DNA of 13,138 bases from an uncultured Phycisphaerales bacterium. GTDB lineage: Bacteria > Planctomycetota > Phycisphaerae > Phycisphaerales > SM1A02. Shown here one piece after another: positions 1-6,158 of the stretch. Every line of letters starts with the position of its first letter. The stretch's first letter is position 1. The stretch spans positions 1 through 13,138 of the forward strand of contig CAMPIL010000060.1 of the NCBI GenBank assembly GCA_946886375.1, written 5' to 3'. The translations under genes and the position numbers were made by a program. The notes under the pieces were generated by a model. That model saw nothing but the letters and a program-made list of their open reading frames with translations. It searched no databases and was not told the DNA's origin.

Positions 1-1111
1 TGGTCACCGTCTGGATGCCCAGGGAGACCTTGCCGGCGAGATTGACCTTCGGCGAGAGGTTGAAGTCCGCGCCGCCGCCAGTGACCTGAAAACTGCTCGT
101 GGCGTTGTCGGTGTTGAGCGCGCCGGTTCCGTCGAGGGCGATGGTGACATCGAACCCATCGGTGGAGACCCGGGCGGTCAGGCCGTTCGTAGTGGCCTGG
201 TTGCCGTTGATCAGGACCACGGCGTCAACGCCGTTGGCCTTGAGGTCGGTGCTGGTCGTCGCACCGGCTTCGGTCGCGGCCAGCAGGTTGTTGGTGGTGC
301 CTTCCAGGATCTTGACGCGGATGAAGTCGCTTGACCCGAACTCCGTCGCATTGATCTGGACGCGGTTGGTATCGGTGGCGTTCTGAATGGCCGAGACGCC
401 CAGCGAATCCTTGAAGGTATTGATCGCGTCGAGAATGTTGGCCTGCGTGGTGCCCGAGGCGAAGGTGAACTGCTGCACGCCCTTGGAGCCGGTCACTTCG
501 AACGTGATCGAGCCGCCGCCGCCGTTGAGAAGGTTGGCGCCGGTCGAGAGGAACACCACACCGGTCTGGGCCGAGGTCAGCACGTCCACGGTCACGTTCA
601 CGTACGCGCCGGCGGTGTCGGCGATGCGTGCGGAATTGACCTTGACTTCGCTGATGGAGGTCGCGACGTTGGAGGTGGTGTAGTCAAAGCTGCCGTTGAG
701 CAGTTTGATGCCCTGGAAACTGGTGGCGTTGGCCAGACGATCGATGGTCTGAAGAATCGAGTCGATCTGGAGCTGGTTTGCTTCTTTCTCCTCTGCGGAA
801 ACGCCGGCGTCATTGGCGGTGGCGCCAACGAGCGCTTGCAGGTTCAGCAGCAGGTTGCTGATTTCCTGCAGACCACCTTCTGCGACGTTGACCACCTGCT
901 CAGCGCGCTGAGCGTTGGTGATGGCGGCGCCGATGGCGGCCTTCTCCGAACGAAGGTTTTCGCTGGCGATCAAACCGGCCGGATCATCCGATCCGCGGTT
1001 GATGCGCAGACCGGTGCTCAGCCGTTCAAGGCTTCCCACCAGGCCTCGGTTCTGGCTGCCGAGCACACGTTGTGCCAGCAACGACGATACGTTTGTGTTG
1101 ATACGACTCAT
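1..1111 (-). CDS. fliC: Flagellin A (partial, C-terminal end beyond window)
   Basis: Structural filament protein, exported by the flagellar type III system. My translation of the minus strand begins MSRINTNVSSLLAQ and continues with the flagellin signature LSTGLRINRGSDDPAGLIAS (about residues 31-50), the helical D0/D1 part, and KLLNG near residue 140. A middle region of flagellin-IN type follows (about 170-275). About 370 codons are visible; by alignment with flagellin B roughly 125 C-terminal residues lie left of the window. The ATG at 1111 is fixed by a GGGAGGAC Shine-Dalgarno just upstream. It is a diverged paralogue of the neighbouring flagellin B: the termini are close and the middle is less so. 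A strong terminator behind flagellin B and a 400-bp leader suggest that it is transcribed separately. The symbol is generic, since this lineage may use another name. Confidence 0.96.
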   Translation of the reverse strand, partial: MSRINTNVSSLLAQRVLGSQNRGLVGSLERLSTGLRINRGSDDPAGLIASENLRSEKAAIGAAITNAQRAEQVVNVAEGGLQEISNLLLNLQALVGATANDAGVSAEEKEANQLQIDSILQTIDRLANATSFQGIKLLNGSFDYTTSNVATSISEVKVNSARIADTAGAYVNVTVDVLTSAQTGVVFLSTGANLLNGGGGSITFEVTGSKGVQQFTFASGTTQANILDAINTFKDSLGVSAIQNATDTNRVQINATEFGSSDFIRVKILEGTTNNLLAATEAGATTSTDLKANGVDAVVLINGNQATTNGLTARVSTDGFDVTIALDGTGALNTDNATSSFQVTGGGADFNLSPKVNLAGKVSLGIQTVT

Positions 1112-1114
1112 GCT

Positions 1115-1127
1115 GTCCTCCCTGAAC
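1115..1127 (-). promoter_or_regulatory. Shine-Dalgarno hairpin with A-N-GGA loop, candidate CsrA site (flagellin A)
   Basis: On the minus strand GTTC AGGGA GGAC can fold as a 4-bp stem (one G-U pair) with the loop AGGGA. This fits the A-N-GGA core known for CsrA, and it overlaps the ribosome-binding site of flagellin A. A C-G pair beyond an A-A mismatch could extend the stem. The stem is short, so this is a candidate only; its parallel with the stronger site before flagellin B is the main support. Confidence 0.4.
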
Positions 1128-1266
1128 TGGTTAGGGCCACAGGCTTGTGGCTACGTCAATCCGTTCGATCCTTACCGACTGGGGCTTGGCGCCCGGAAAC
1201 AGAACGCAACGAGCGTCTGTTCTTTCAAAGTCTTCACGATCGCGCTCGTGCCGCTCACCCTGGTGT

Positions 1267-1286
1267 GATTCGCGATGGATTCGCGA
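1267..1286. repeat. 9-bp direct repeat, 11-bp period
   Basis: GATTCGCGA occurs twice (1267-1275 and 1278-1286) with two bases between, one helical turn apart, and just downstream of the sigma-28-like promoter on the flagellin A side. The spacing suits a protein-binding site, but no regulator can be named from the sequence. Confidence 0.5.
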
Positions 1287-1317
1287 AACAACCCGAATGG
1301 TCGGTTGAGCGAAGGTG

Positions 1318-1345
1318 ACATCGGCGGGAAGAATGCCCGACTTCA
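1318..1345 (-). promoter_or_regulatory. Sigma-28-like promoter for flagellin A
   Basis: The minus strand reads TGAAGTCG, 12 bases, then GCCGATGT. The FliA/sigma-28 consensus is TAAAGTTT, 11 bases, GCCGATAA. The GCCGAT core is exact, but the -35 is only partial and the spacer is one base long. It would give a leader of about 200 nt before the ATG at 1111. It is the only GCCGA on this strand in the region. Confidence 0.35.
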
Positions 1346-1428
1346 CCCGGACTGAAATTTCCGCAAAGAGTTCCCAGACTCAAAGCAAGAGGTGCGCGAT
1401 CGCGCTGTTGCCACAAGTTGCGGCGTCC

Positions 1429-1457
1429 AAGAAAAACCGCCGCTCGAGGCGGCGGTT
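1429..1457 (-). terminator. Intrinsic terminator of flagellin B
   Basis: A perfect 9-bp GC-rich stem (AACCGCCGC with GCGGCGGTT) and a 5-nt loop, followed on the minus strand by TTT, C, TT. It lies about 57 nt past the flagellin B stop codon, in the right orientation to end that transcript. It separates flagellin B from flagellin A. Confidence 0.88.
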
Positions 1458-1514
1458 GGGCGTGCAGGGCTTGTCGATCAGGTCATTTGATCCGGCGCGG
1501 TCTGATAATCAGAT

Positions 1515-3002
1515 TTATTGGTTCAGCAGCGCCAAGACGTTCTGCGAGGACACGTTCGCCGTCGCCAGCACCGACGTGCCGGCCTGGCTGAGAATCTGCG
1601 CCCGCGTCAGCGCGGCAGTTTCCACGGCGAAGTCAGCATCGCGGATCTGCGATTCGCTGGCCGTGATGTTCTCGAATCCGATTTGGAGCGAGCGGATGTT
1701 GGTCTGGATGGTGTTCCGCTCAAACGCGCCCAGGCGGCCGCGCAGCACCGAGACGTCGGTGATGGCGGCTTCGAGAATCTGTGCCGCACGCGATGCGGAT
1801 TGATCGCCGCCGGTGATGGCGTTGGCCTGACCGGACTTGAGCGAATCCAGGAAGTAGCGCACGCCTTCGATCGACGTGCCGCCCAACCGGCTTGCGGCGA
1901 CGGACTGCACGCCGAAGCCGACCTGTTGCGTGGCGGAGATGGTCGGTCCAAGTTGGAAGTTCACGCCGCCGCCGACGATGTCGAACGACTTCTGCGTGCC
2001 GGTCACGTTGGCATAGTCGGCGGTGAGCGACAGCTCCAGGCTGAGCGCGGGAGTGTTCAGCGCGATGTCCAGGCCGCGGCCGGTGGCCAGCGCGCCGTTG
2101 ATCAGCGCGGAAACGTCGCGGCCGGTGTCGCGCTGCGTGATGTTGCCGTTCTGCGTGTCAGCGACGGAGAAGAACACGCCGCCCTCGCCCACTTTCTTCA
2201 CCGAGACAAACTGGTTGGAGCCGTAGCCGGTGGAGTTGAAGGTCAATCCGCTGGTCTGGTCGCTGGCGCTGACCAATGCTGCGCTGACACCCGTGGAGCC
2301 CTTGAGGGTGTTCACGGCGGCGACGACGTTGGCGAGCGTGGTGCCGGAGACGAAGGAGATCGTCTGCACGCCAAGGTTGCCGGCGATTTCAATGGTGATG
2401 CTGCTGAGCAGCGCGCCGGCGGCGCCGGTGGTGTTGCCGGAGAGGAACAGCGACGCGGTTTGCGCGGAACTGATGACCTCGACCTGCACGGGCACGCTGG
2501 TGTTGGTGCCGAACTGCGCGCTGAAGATGTTGACGCCAGCGATCGCGCTGGTCGCGATGCCGGAGGTGAGGTACTCCAGCGCGCCGTTGAGCAACTGCAG
2601 GCCGGCGAAACTCGATGTGTTGGAGATGCGCGTGATGGACTCCAGCGCGCTGTCGATCTGCAACTGATTGGCCTGGATTTCCTCCTGGCTCAGGCCGCCG
2701 GTGTTGGCCGCCTGCACGATGAGGGCCTTGATCGAGTTGAGCAGGTCGGCCACCTCGGCCAGGTAACCCTCGGTCGTGGCGATCACCGAACTGGCGCGCT
2801 GCGAGTTCTCGATGGCCTGTGTGAGGCCTTTGAGTTCGCTGCGCAGTCGCTCGGAGACGATCAACCCGGCCGGGTCATCGGCGCCACGGTTGATGCGCAG
2901 GCCCGTGGAGAGCCGTTGCAGTCGAACGGTGAGGTCATCGCTGGTCTTGGCCAGGTTGCTCCGTGAGATCAGCGATGCGATGTTGGTGTTGATACGGGCC
3001 AT
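1515..3002 (-). CDS. fliC: Flagellin B (complete)
   Basis: Filament subunit of 495 aa, in the usual flagellin size range. The N-terminus MARINTNIASLI and LSTGLRINRGADDPAGLIVS (31-50) form D0/D1, with LQLLNG near 140. The middle (about 170-275) has a flagellin-IN-type module, then a second variable stretch to about 400. The C-terminus closes with ETAALTRAQILSQAGTSVLA (461-480) and ends QNVLALLNQ, the expected D0 helix. AAGGAGG precedes the ATG and lies in a hairpin loop (see the separate entry). The gene follows csrA by 61 nt, so it probably shares the fliW-csrA message or is co-regulated with it, and it ends in a clear terminator. A 482-aa open frame antisense to it is a high-GC shadow. Which paralogue is the major filament protein cannot be told from sequence. 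Confidence 0.97.
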   Translation of the reverse strand: MARINTNIASLISRSNLAKTSDDLTVRLQRLSTGLRINRGADDPAGLIVSERLRSELKGLTQAIENSQRASSVIATTEGYLAEVADLLNSIKALIVQAANTGGLSQEEIQANQLQIDSALESITRISNTSSFAGLQLLNGALEYLTSGIATSAIAGVNIFSAQFGTNTSVPVQVEVISSAQTASLFLSGNTTGAAGALLSSITIEIAGNLGVQTISFVSGTTLANVVAAVNTLKGSTGVSAALVSASDQTSGLTFNSTGYGSNQFVSVKKVGEGGVFFSVADTQNGNITQRDTGRDVSALINGALATGRGLDIALNTPALSLELSLTADYANVTGTQKSFDIVGGGVNFQLGPTISATQQVGFGVQSVAASRLGGTSIEGVRYFLDSLKSGQANAITGGDQSASRAAQILEAAITDVSVLRGRLGAFERNTIQTNIRSLQIGFENITASESQIRDADFAVETAALTRAQILSQAGTSVLATANVSSQNVLALLNQ

Positions 3003-3003
3003 G

Positions 3004-3021
3004 GCAATCCTCCTTGATTGC
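3004..3021 (-). promoter_or_regulatory. Shine-Dalgarno hairpin with AAGGAG hexaloop, candidate CsrA site (flagellin B)
   Basis: The minus strand reads GCAATC AAGGAG GATTGC: a perfect 6-bp stem closing a hexaloop that holds both the Shine-Dalgarno and the A-N-GGA motif. CsrA is known to bind GGA in hairpin loops, and in Bacillus it represses flagellin translation through a site over the Shine-Dalgarno. The stem ends two bases before the ATG. csrA and fliW lie immediately upstream, which makes this the natural target. That the hairpin binds CsrA is inference. Confidence 0.65.
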
Positions 3022-3041
3022 GGCGGTGGAAACCGGCTTGT

Positions 3042-3056
3042 GCGTCAGAATGACGC
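3042..3056 (-). other. Small hairpin between csrA and flagellin B
   Basis: GCGTCA TTC TGACGC forms a perfect 6-bp stem with a 3-nt loop, starting 7 nt after the csrA stop codon. No T-run follows, so it is not a normal intrinsic terminator. It could protect or cut the csrA-flagellin message, or it may be chance. Confidence 0.4.
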
Positions 3057-3063
3057 GGAATGA

Positions 3064-3369
3064 TCAGGCACTTTCGCGTTTGGGGGTCTGCGGACGTTCG
3101 TTCAGTTTGGCGGCGGCAGGCACGTCGCGCCGGCTGCGGCGATGGTTCAGTTCATGCGATCGCAGGGCGGTAAGGTCCGCGCCGCCCAGGCACGCGGCCT
3201 GTTCGTTCTCACGCTTGATCGCGTCGTAGATTTCCTTGCGGTGAACGGCGACGTGGACCGGCGCCTTGATGCCGATGCGAACCTTGTCGCCGCGAATGTC
3301 GACGACAGTCAGTTCGATGTCGTCGCCGATCATGATTGTCTCATCACGCTGTCGTGAGAGCACCAACAT
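3064..3369 (-). CDS. csrA: Carbon storage regulator CsrA with long C-terminal tail
   Basis: RNA-binding homodimer that blocks or stabilises mRNAs at GGA sites; in FliW-containing bacteria its main job is to repress flagellin translation. Residues 1-57 are a canonical Csr[16 protein letters not shown], then [13 protein letters not shown], then [14 protein letters not shown], with the conserved R44 in place. The protein is 101 aa, against about 60-75 for common CsrA. The extra 44 residues (58-101) are polar and rich in R, A and H, with no motif I recognise. FliW is known to act through the C-terminal extension of CsrA, so the tail may matter for that contact. AAGGAG 8 nt before the ATG fixes the start. 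It lies between fliW and flagellin B, in the same direction. Confidence 0.95.
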   Translation of the reverse strand: MLVLSRQRDETIMIGDDIELTVVDIRGDKVRIGIKAPVHVAVHRKEIYDAIKRENEQAACLGGADLTALRSHELNHRRSRRDVPAAAKLNERPQTPKRESA

Positions 3370-3433
3370 GCGTTGGCTCCTTCCGTGGATGACCGCCGTG
3401 GCGGCCCTTGAGGCGTCCGTGCCTCGACAGAGT

Positions 3434-3496
3434 TCTCAGTTGCCAGTGGCCGGTGTTCAGCGGCTCACGAACAGTCTGTCAACTCACAACCGACAA
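3434..3496. repeat. Nine degenerate heptamers between fliW and csrA
   Basis: Read in steps of seven on the plus strand, the last four bases of each unit run CAGT, CAGT, CGGT, CAGC, TCAC, CAGT, TCAA, ACAA, ACAA, while the first three vary. The phase holds for all nine units without a slip and stops about 6 bp short of the fliW stop codon. It resembles the heptanucleotide short tandem repeats known from cyanobacterial spacers. Similar heptads occur in the next two upstream spacers. Confidence 0.65.
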
Positions 3497-3502
3497 TCGC
3501 CA

Positions 3503-3949
3503 TCACGCCGAAATCGCCTGGGCGGGCTCCGCCAGGCGGACGATTTCATGCCGCGTGGTCCAGCGCTTGTCGGCGAGCACCAGTTGCATGGCTTTCTGAT
3601 TCGCCAGGTTGATCACCAACGGACCCTGAAGGTTCGCGGTGAGCGTCTGGCCGTATTTGTTCACGATGACGAAGACCTGTGCATCGTCGAGATTGCCCAG
3701 GGACAGTTCGTCCATCTGCTCGCGGCGAATGCTGGCTTCGTATCCGCTGACCCAAAGCGAGGGATCACTGACGACGAACGCCAGTTCAGGCGAATCCAGC
3801 GACTGAAGCCAGAAGAACACGCCTTCATCGTTGGGTTGAAGCAGCGCGAAGCGCTTGTAACTTGAGAAGCCAAGAAGTCCCGCGGGGAAGGTGATGATCC
3901 GCTTCTCGTCAAGATCAACCACGCCAAACCGTGTCGTCTGCACGTTCAT
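3503..3949 (-). CDS. fliW: Flagellar assembly factor FliW
   Basis: FliW binds free flagellin and, when released by it, binds CsrA and relieves its block on flagellin translation. With the start at 3949 the protein is 148 aa, the normal family size. It shows the family landmarks in order: MNVQTTRFG at the start, FPAGLLGF (21-28), FFWLQSLDSPELAFVV (45-60), VNKYG (96-100), and TANLQGPLVIN (104-114) followed by Q. The open frame extends upstream to an ATG at 4111, but those 54 residues are arginine-rich and unlike FliW, whereas GGATGGAG sits 7 nt before the ATG at 3949, so I take the shorter form. It lies between flgL (180 nt upstream) and csrA (133 nt downstream), in the same direction. Confidence 0.95.
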   Translation of the reverse strand: MNVQTTRFGVVDLDEKRIITFPAGLLGFSSYKRFALLQPNDEGVFFWLQSLDSPELAFVVSDPSLWVSGYEASIRREQMDELSLGNLDDAQVFVIVNKYGQTLTANLQGPLVINLANQKAMQLVLADKRWTTRHEIVRLAEPAQAISA

Positions 3950-4129
3950 GTGCACGCTCCATCCATCGGCCAACCAGTCCTTGGTCCTGCTGCCCTCGAC
4001 TCCAAGGGCAGCCCATCGACCTCCTGTCGCCGATCGCCGCCTGGCCGGAAGGCGGGCGCCGGTTTTTGGTCTTGAATCCTGCGTCCTGCGGCAATGCCAG
4101 GCAGGGCACACGATTCACGACCACACTGT
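3950..4129 (-). promoter_or_regulatory. GGA-rich leader of fliW
   Basis: The 180-nt spacer between flgL and fliW has eight GGA triplets on the minus strand. Three are in A-N-GGA form close to the fliW Shine-Dalgarno (AAGGA, then ATGGATGGA). It also holds a perfect 7-bp inverted repeat, GCTGCCC (minus strand, 4012-4006) with GGGCAGC (3995-3989), whose 10-nt loop contains GGA. The layout is compatible with CsrA control of fliW, but only the motifs are seen. No convincing promoter was found here. Confidence 0.4.
4063..4090. repeat. Short heptamer run between flgL and fliW
   Basis: On the plus strand TCTTGAA, TCCTGCG, TCCTGCG follow in perfect seven-base phase from 4070, preceded by TTTTTGG from 4063. 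Weaker heptads (CGCCGAT, CGCCGCC) occur at 4028-4041. They are the same type of degenerate heptamer as at 3434-3496, with a different core. Confidence 0.5.
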
Positions 4130-6115
4130 TCACCTCAGAAAATCCAGCAGGCTCAACGACTGCGTCTGACCGGCCGTCATCAGCGCTGCCTGCAACTGCT
4201 GCTGCAAGCCCGCGAATCGCACGGCCGCTTCGGTGTAATCCAGATCCTGCACTTGACTCTTCAAACCTGTGTCCTGAATCTTCAAGTCTTCTTCGCGACC
4301 GGCGGCATCCGTCACGCGACGGGTGCGAACGCCGACATCCGCTCGAGCTGACGCCACGCGCGTGATGTCTGCGTCCAGCTTCCCAGTTGCAAGTTCAATG
4401 CCACGTTCGTCATTGGCCTGCAACGCGTCGCGAAGGGCCATCAGGTGTGAAAATACGCTGTCCACCGCAACAGTTGCGCGGTCTTCGCCGGCCAAAGTTG
4501 CGCTGGTGGTCGACCCGAGAATGCCACGGTCAGCCGCGGCGGCTGATGCGTTCAACACCGTCACCGACGTGGTCGTGCCGACGGTGTTGTCGGTCAGCGC
4601 CAGGCCGTTGCCCATCGAGGCCAGTCCCGCCTGGAATTCCAGAGCGGTCACGCCGGCGGCGGAGGCGGCGACGTTGATCTGGTCCAGCACGTCCTGGACG
4701 GTTTCCACATCCTCAAGATCAACGTCAAACGTCCGGCCGTCCTTCAGTGTGATCCTGAAATCTTGATCCAATGCCGGATCAGGCAGACCTGTAATGGGAT
4801 TGACTCCGCCTGTCTTGATCTGCACGCCTCGGCCATCGTTGAAGTCGGCCAGCAGCGTTGAGCCGGAAAGCGAGCGAACTCCCAGTTGGGTGGCGGTTGA
4901 GCCGCCCGTGACCTCGCCGATGCTCATGGCGCCGCTGGGCGCACCAGAGAGCGTATTGATGAAGTTGAGTCGATCGCCGGTGGATGCAATTTCAACCCTG
5001 ATGCCGATCTTCAAGCCCGCAACCAGATTCATCACATCCTGAACAGTGGATGCGCCTGAGAGATCAAGGTCGCGCGTCTGCCCACCGTTGACCAGGCGAA
5101 TGGTTCCCAGCGGCACGGTGACGCCGGAGAGCGCATCCAGCGGCGTTTGCGCGGTCAGCGCGGGGTTGACGTCCGCGCCGGTTCCGCCTGCGATTGCATA
5201 GGTGCCGGACAATCCCAGATCAGCCGCGGTTGCGGGTGTGGACAGGTCGCTGATGGTGATGGCGACGGTGTTGGCGGCAATGGCGAACCGGTTGCCGGTG
5301 GCGGCGTCGATGGAAACCGTTGCCGCGGCGTCCACGGTTTGGATTGCGTCCTGCAACAGCGAGGCGACATCAGCCACAGTGTGGGCCGTGCTGAGATCGA
5401 CAGTGATGTCGGTGCCGCCCACATCAACATTGACGGAGCCAAGGCTGACGCCGAGCCCGCGTGCGCCGTTGAGGTCACCCAATCGCGTGTCTGCGACCAT
5501 CTGAGGATCGAGATCGCGCTCGCCGTTGACGCGTGCGCTGAGCGCCCCGAACGCCGCCGCCCCGGACGTCGTGATGGCCACTGATCGAGAAAGTCCAAGA
5601 TCGGTGACGAGGCCTTGACCTGTGCCTCGATATTCATATCGGCCGAGCAACTCGGCGAATGGTTCCTGCGAGGTCGCGCTGCCGCCAAACAGGTGAATCT
5701 GCTGAAACTTGCTGTTGCCGATGCGAACCATCTCTGACAACATGGCGTCAATGACCTGCGCCTGATTGGCGCGGGTTTGCGCATCGCTGCCGACGCCGAC
5801 CTGACTCAGGCCGATGCCCTTGGCCTCCAGCAGGATGTTGGATGCTTCGCCCAGTGCTCCATCGGTGCTGTTGAGCACTGCCTCGGCATGCGAGAGATTG
5901 CGCAGCCGCTGCTCGCGCCGTTCCAGAATGTCATCCAGCACGCCGATCGTGCTCGCGGAAACCGCGTTATCCGACGGCCGATTCACCATACGGCCTGTCG
6001 CCAGTTGAATCTGTGCATTCAGCAATCGCTGATTCGTGCTTTGGATTGATCCAAGCAGAATCTGCGAACTGAGCATGTTGGGCACGCGTGAAAGATTGGA
6101 TGGGATGGCGGACAT
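4130..6115 (-). CDS. flgL: Flagellar hook-filament junction protein FlgL, enlarged
   Basis: Second junction protein between hook (via FlgK) and filament. At 661 aa it is about twice the enteric FlgL (about 317). The N-terminus (about 10-145) is flagellin-like: a helix with QLATGRMVNRPSDN (37-50), then HLFGG (141-145). The C-terminus (about 545-661) has RADVGVRTRRV and ends SLSLLDFLR. Between them lie three related modules, about 210-308, 324-418 and 420-536. Each has a short aspartate strand (TVDLS, DLDLS, DVDLE), T-V-x-D-V, a helix, and a closing LGL/LGV/GIL turn. No clear Shine-Dalgarno precedes the ATG at 6115; the first residues fit the family, and the next ATG would remove the conserved start. 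It follows flgK by 43 nt. Confidence 0.93.
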   Translation of the reverse strand: MSAIPSNLSRVPNMLSSQILLGSIQSTNQRLLNAQIQLATGRMVNRPSDNAVSASTIGVLDDILERREQRLRNLSHAEAVLNSTDGALGEASNILLEAKGIGLSQVGVGSDAQTRANQAQVIDAMLSEMVRIGNSKFQQIHLFGGSATSQEPFAELLGRYEYRGTGQGLVTDLGLSRSVAITTSGAAAFGALSARVNGERDLDPQMVADTRLGDLNGARGLGVSLGSVNVDVGGTDITVDLSTAHTVADVASLLQDAIQTVDAAATVSIDAATGNRFAIAANTVAITISDLSTPATAADLGLSGTYAIAGGTGADVNPALTAQTPLDALSGVTVPLGTIRLVNGGQTRDLDLSGASTVQDVMNLVAGLKIGIRVEIASTGDRLNFINTLSGAPSGAMSIGEVTGGSTATQLGVRSLSGSTLLADFNDGRGVQIKTGGVNPITGLPDPALDQDFRITLKDGRTFDVDLEDVETVQDVLDQINVAASAAGVTALEFQAGLASMGNGLALTDNTVGTTTSVTVLNASAAAADRGILGSTTSATLAGEDRATVAVDSVFSHLMALRDALQANDERGIELATGKLDADITRVASARADVGVRTRRVTDAAGREEDLKIQDTGLKSQVQDLDYTEAAVRFAGLQQQLQAALMTAGQTQSLSLLDFLR

Positions 6116-6128
6116 TGGTGGGGAGCGG

Positions 6129-6156
6129 TCAGTGATCAGGAGTCAGTGGTCAGCAG
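6129..6156. repeat. Four TCAG heptamers between flgK and flgL
   Basis: TCAGTGA, TCAGGAG, TCAGTGG and TCAGCAG stand in perfect seven-base phase on the plus strand and fill most of the 43-nt spacer, reaching to within 3 bp of the flgK stop codon. The CAG core is shared with the heptamers upstream of csrA. The run leaves little room for a promoter or a good ribosome-binding site for flgL. Confidence 0.65.
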
Positions 6157-6158
6157 AA

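Larger units (their letters stand above)
1112..1514 (-). other. Intergenic region between flagellin B and flagellin A
   Basis: About 400 bp with no credible gene; the small open frames on either strand show no family features. Read on the minus strand it holds, in order, the flagellin B terminator (1429-1457), a 12-bp palindrome GCGCGATCGCGC (1394-1405), a sigma-28-like promoter (1318-1345), a 9-bp direct repeat (1267-1286), and the flagellin A Shine-Dalgarno hairpin (1115-1127). If the promoter is real, the flagellin A mRNA has an unusually long leader of about 200 nt. Confidence 0.8.

Noticed and set aside
1364..1377. A sigma-54-like site, minus strand TGGGAACTCTTTGC
   Set aside because: GG and GC are nine bases apart rather than the required ten, and it lies about 250 nt from the flagellin A start.
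1518..2966. A 482-codon open frame on the plus strand antisense to flagellin B
   Set aside because: It mirrors the flagellin codons in a high-GC gene, has repetitive G/A/D-rich composition and no family motif; the minus-strand flagellin is certain.
3393..3404. Inverted repeat CCGCCGTGGCGG upstream of csrA as a terminator
   Set aside because: The loop has only two bases and no T-run follows on either strand.
3434..3496. CRISPR array or transposon end for the phased repeats
   Set aside because: The units are seven bases and degenerate, with no spacers, no inverted ends and no transposase nearby.
3950..4111. Upstream extension of FliW to the ATG at 4111
   Set aside because: The added residues are arginine-rich, unlike FliW, and fall in heptad-like spacer sequence; a good Shine-Dalgarno supports the start at 3949.
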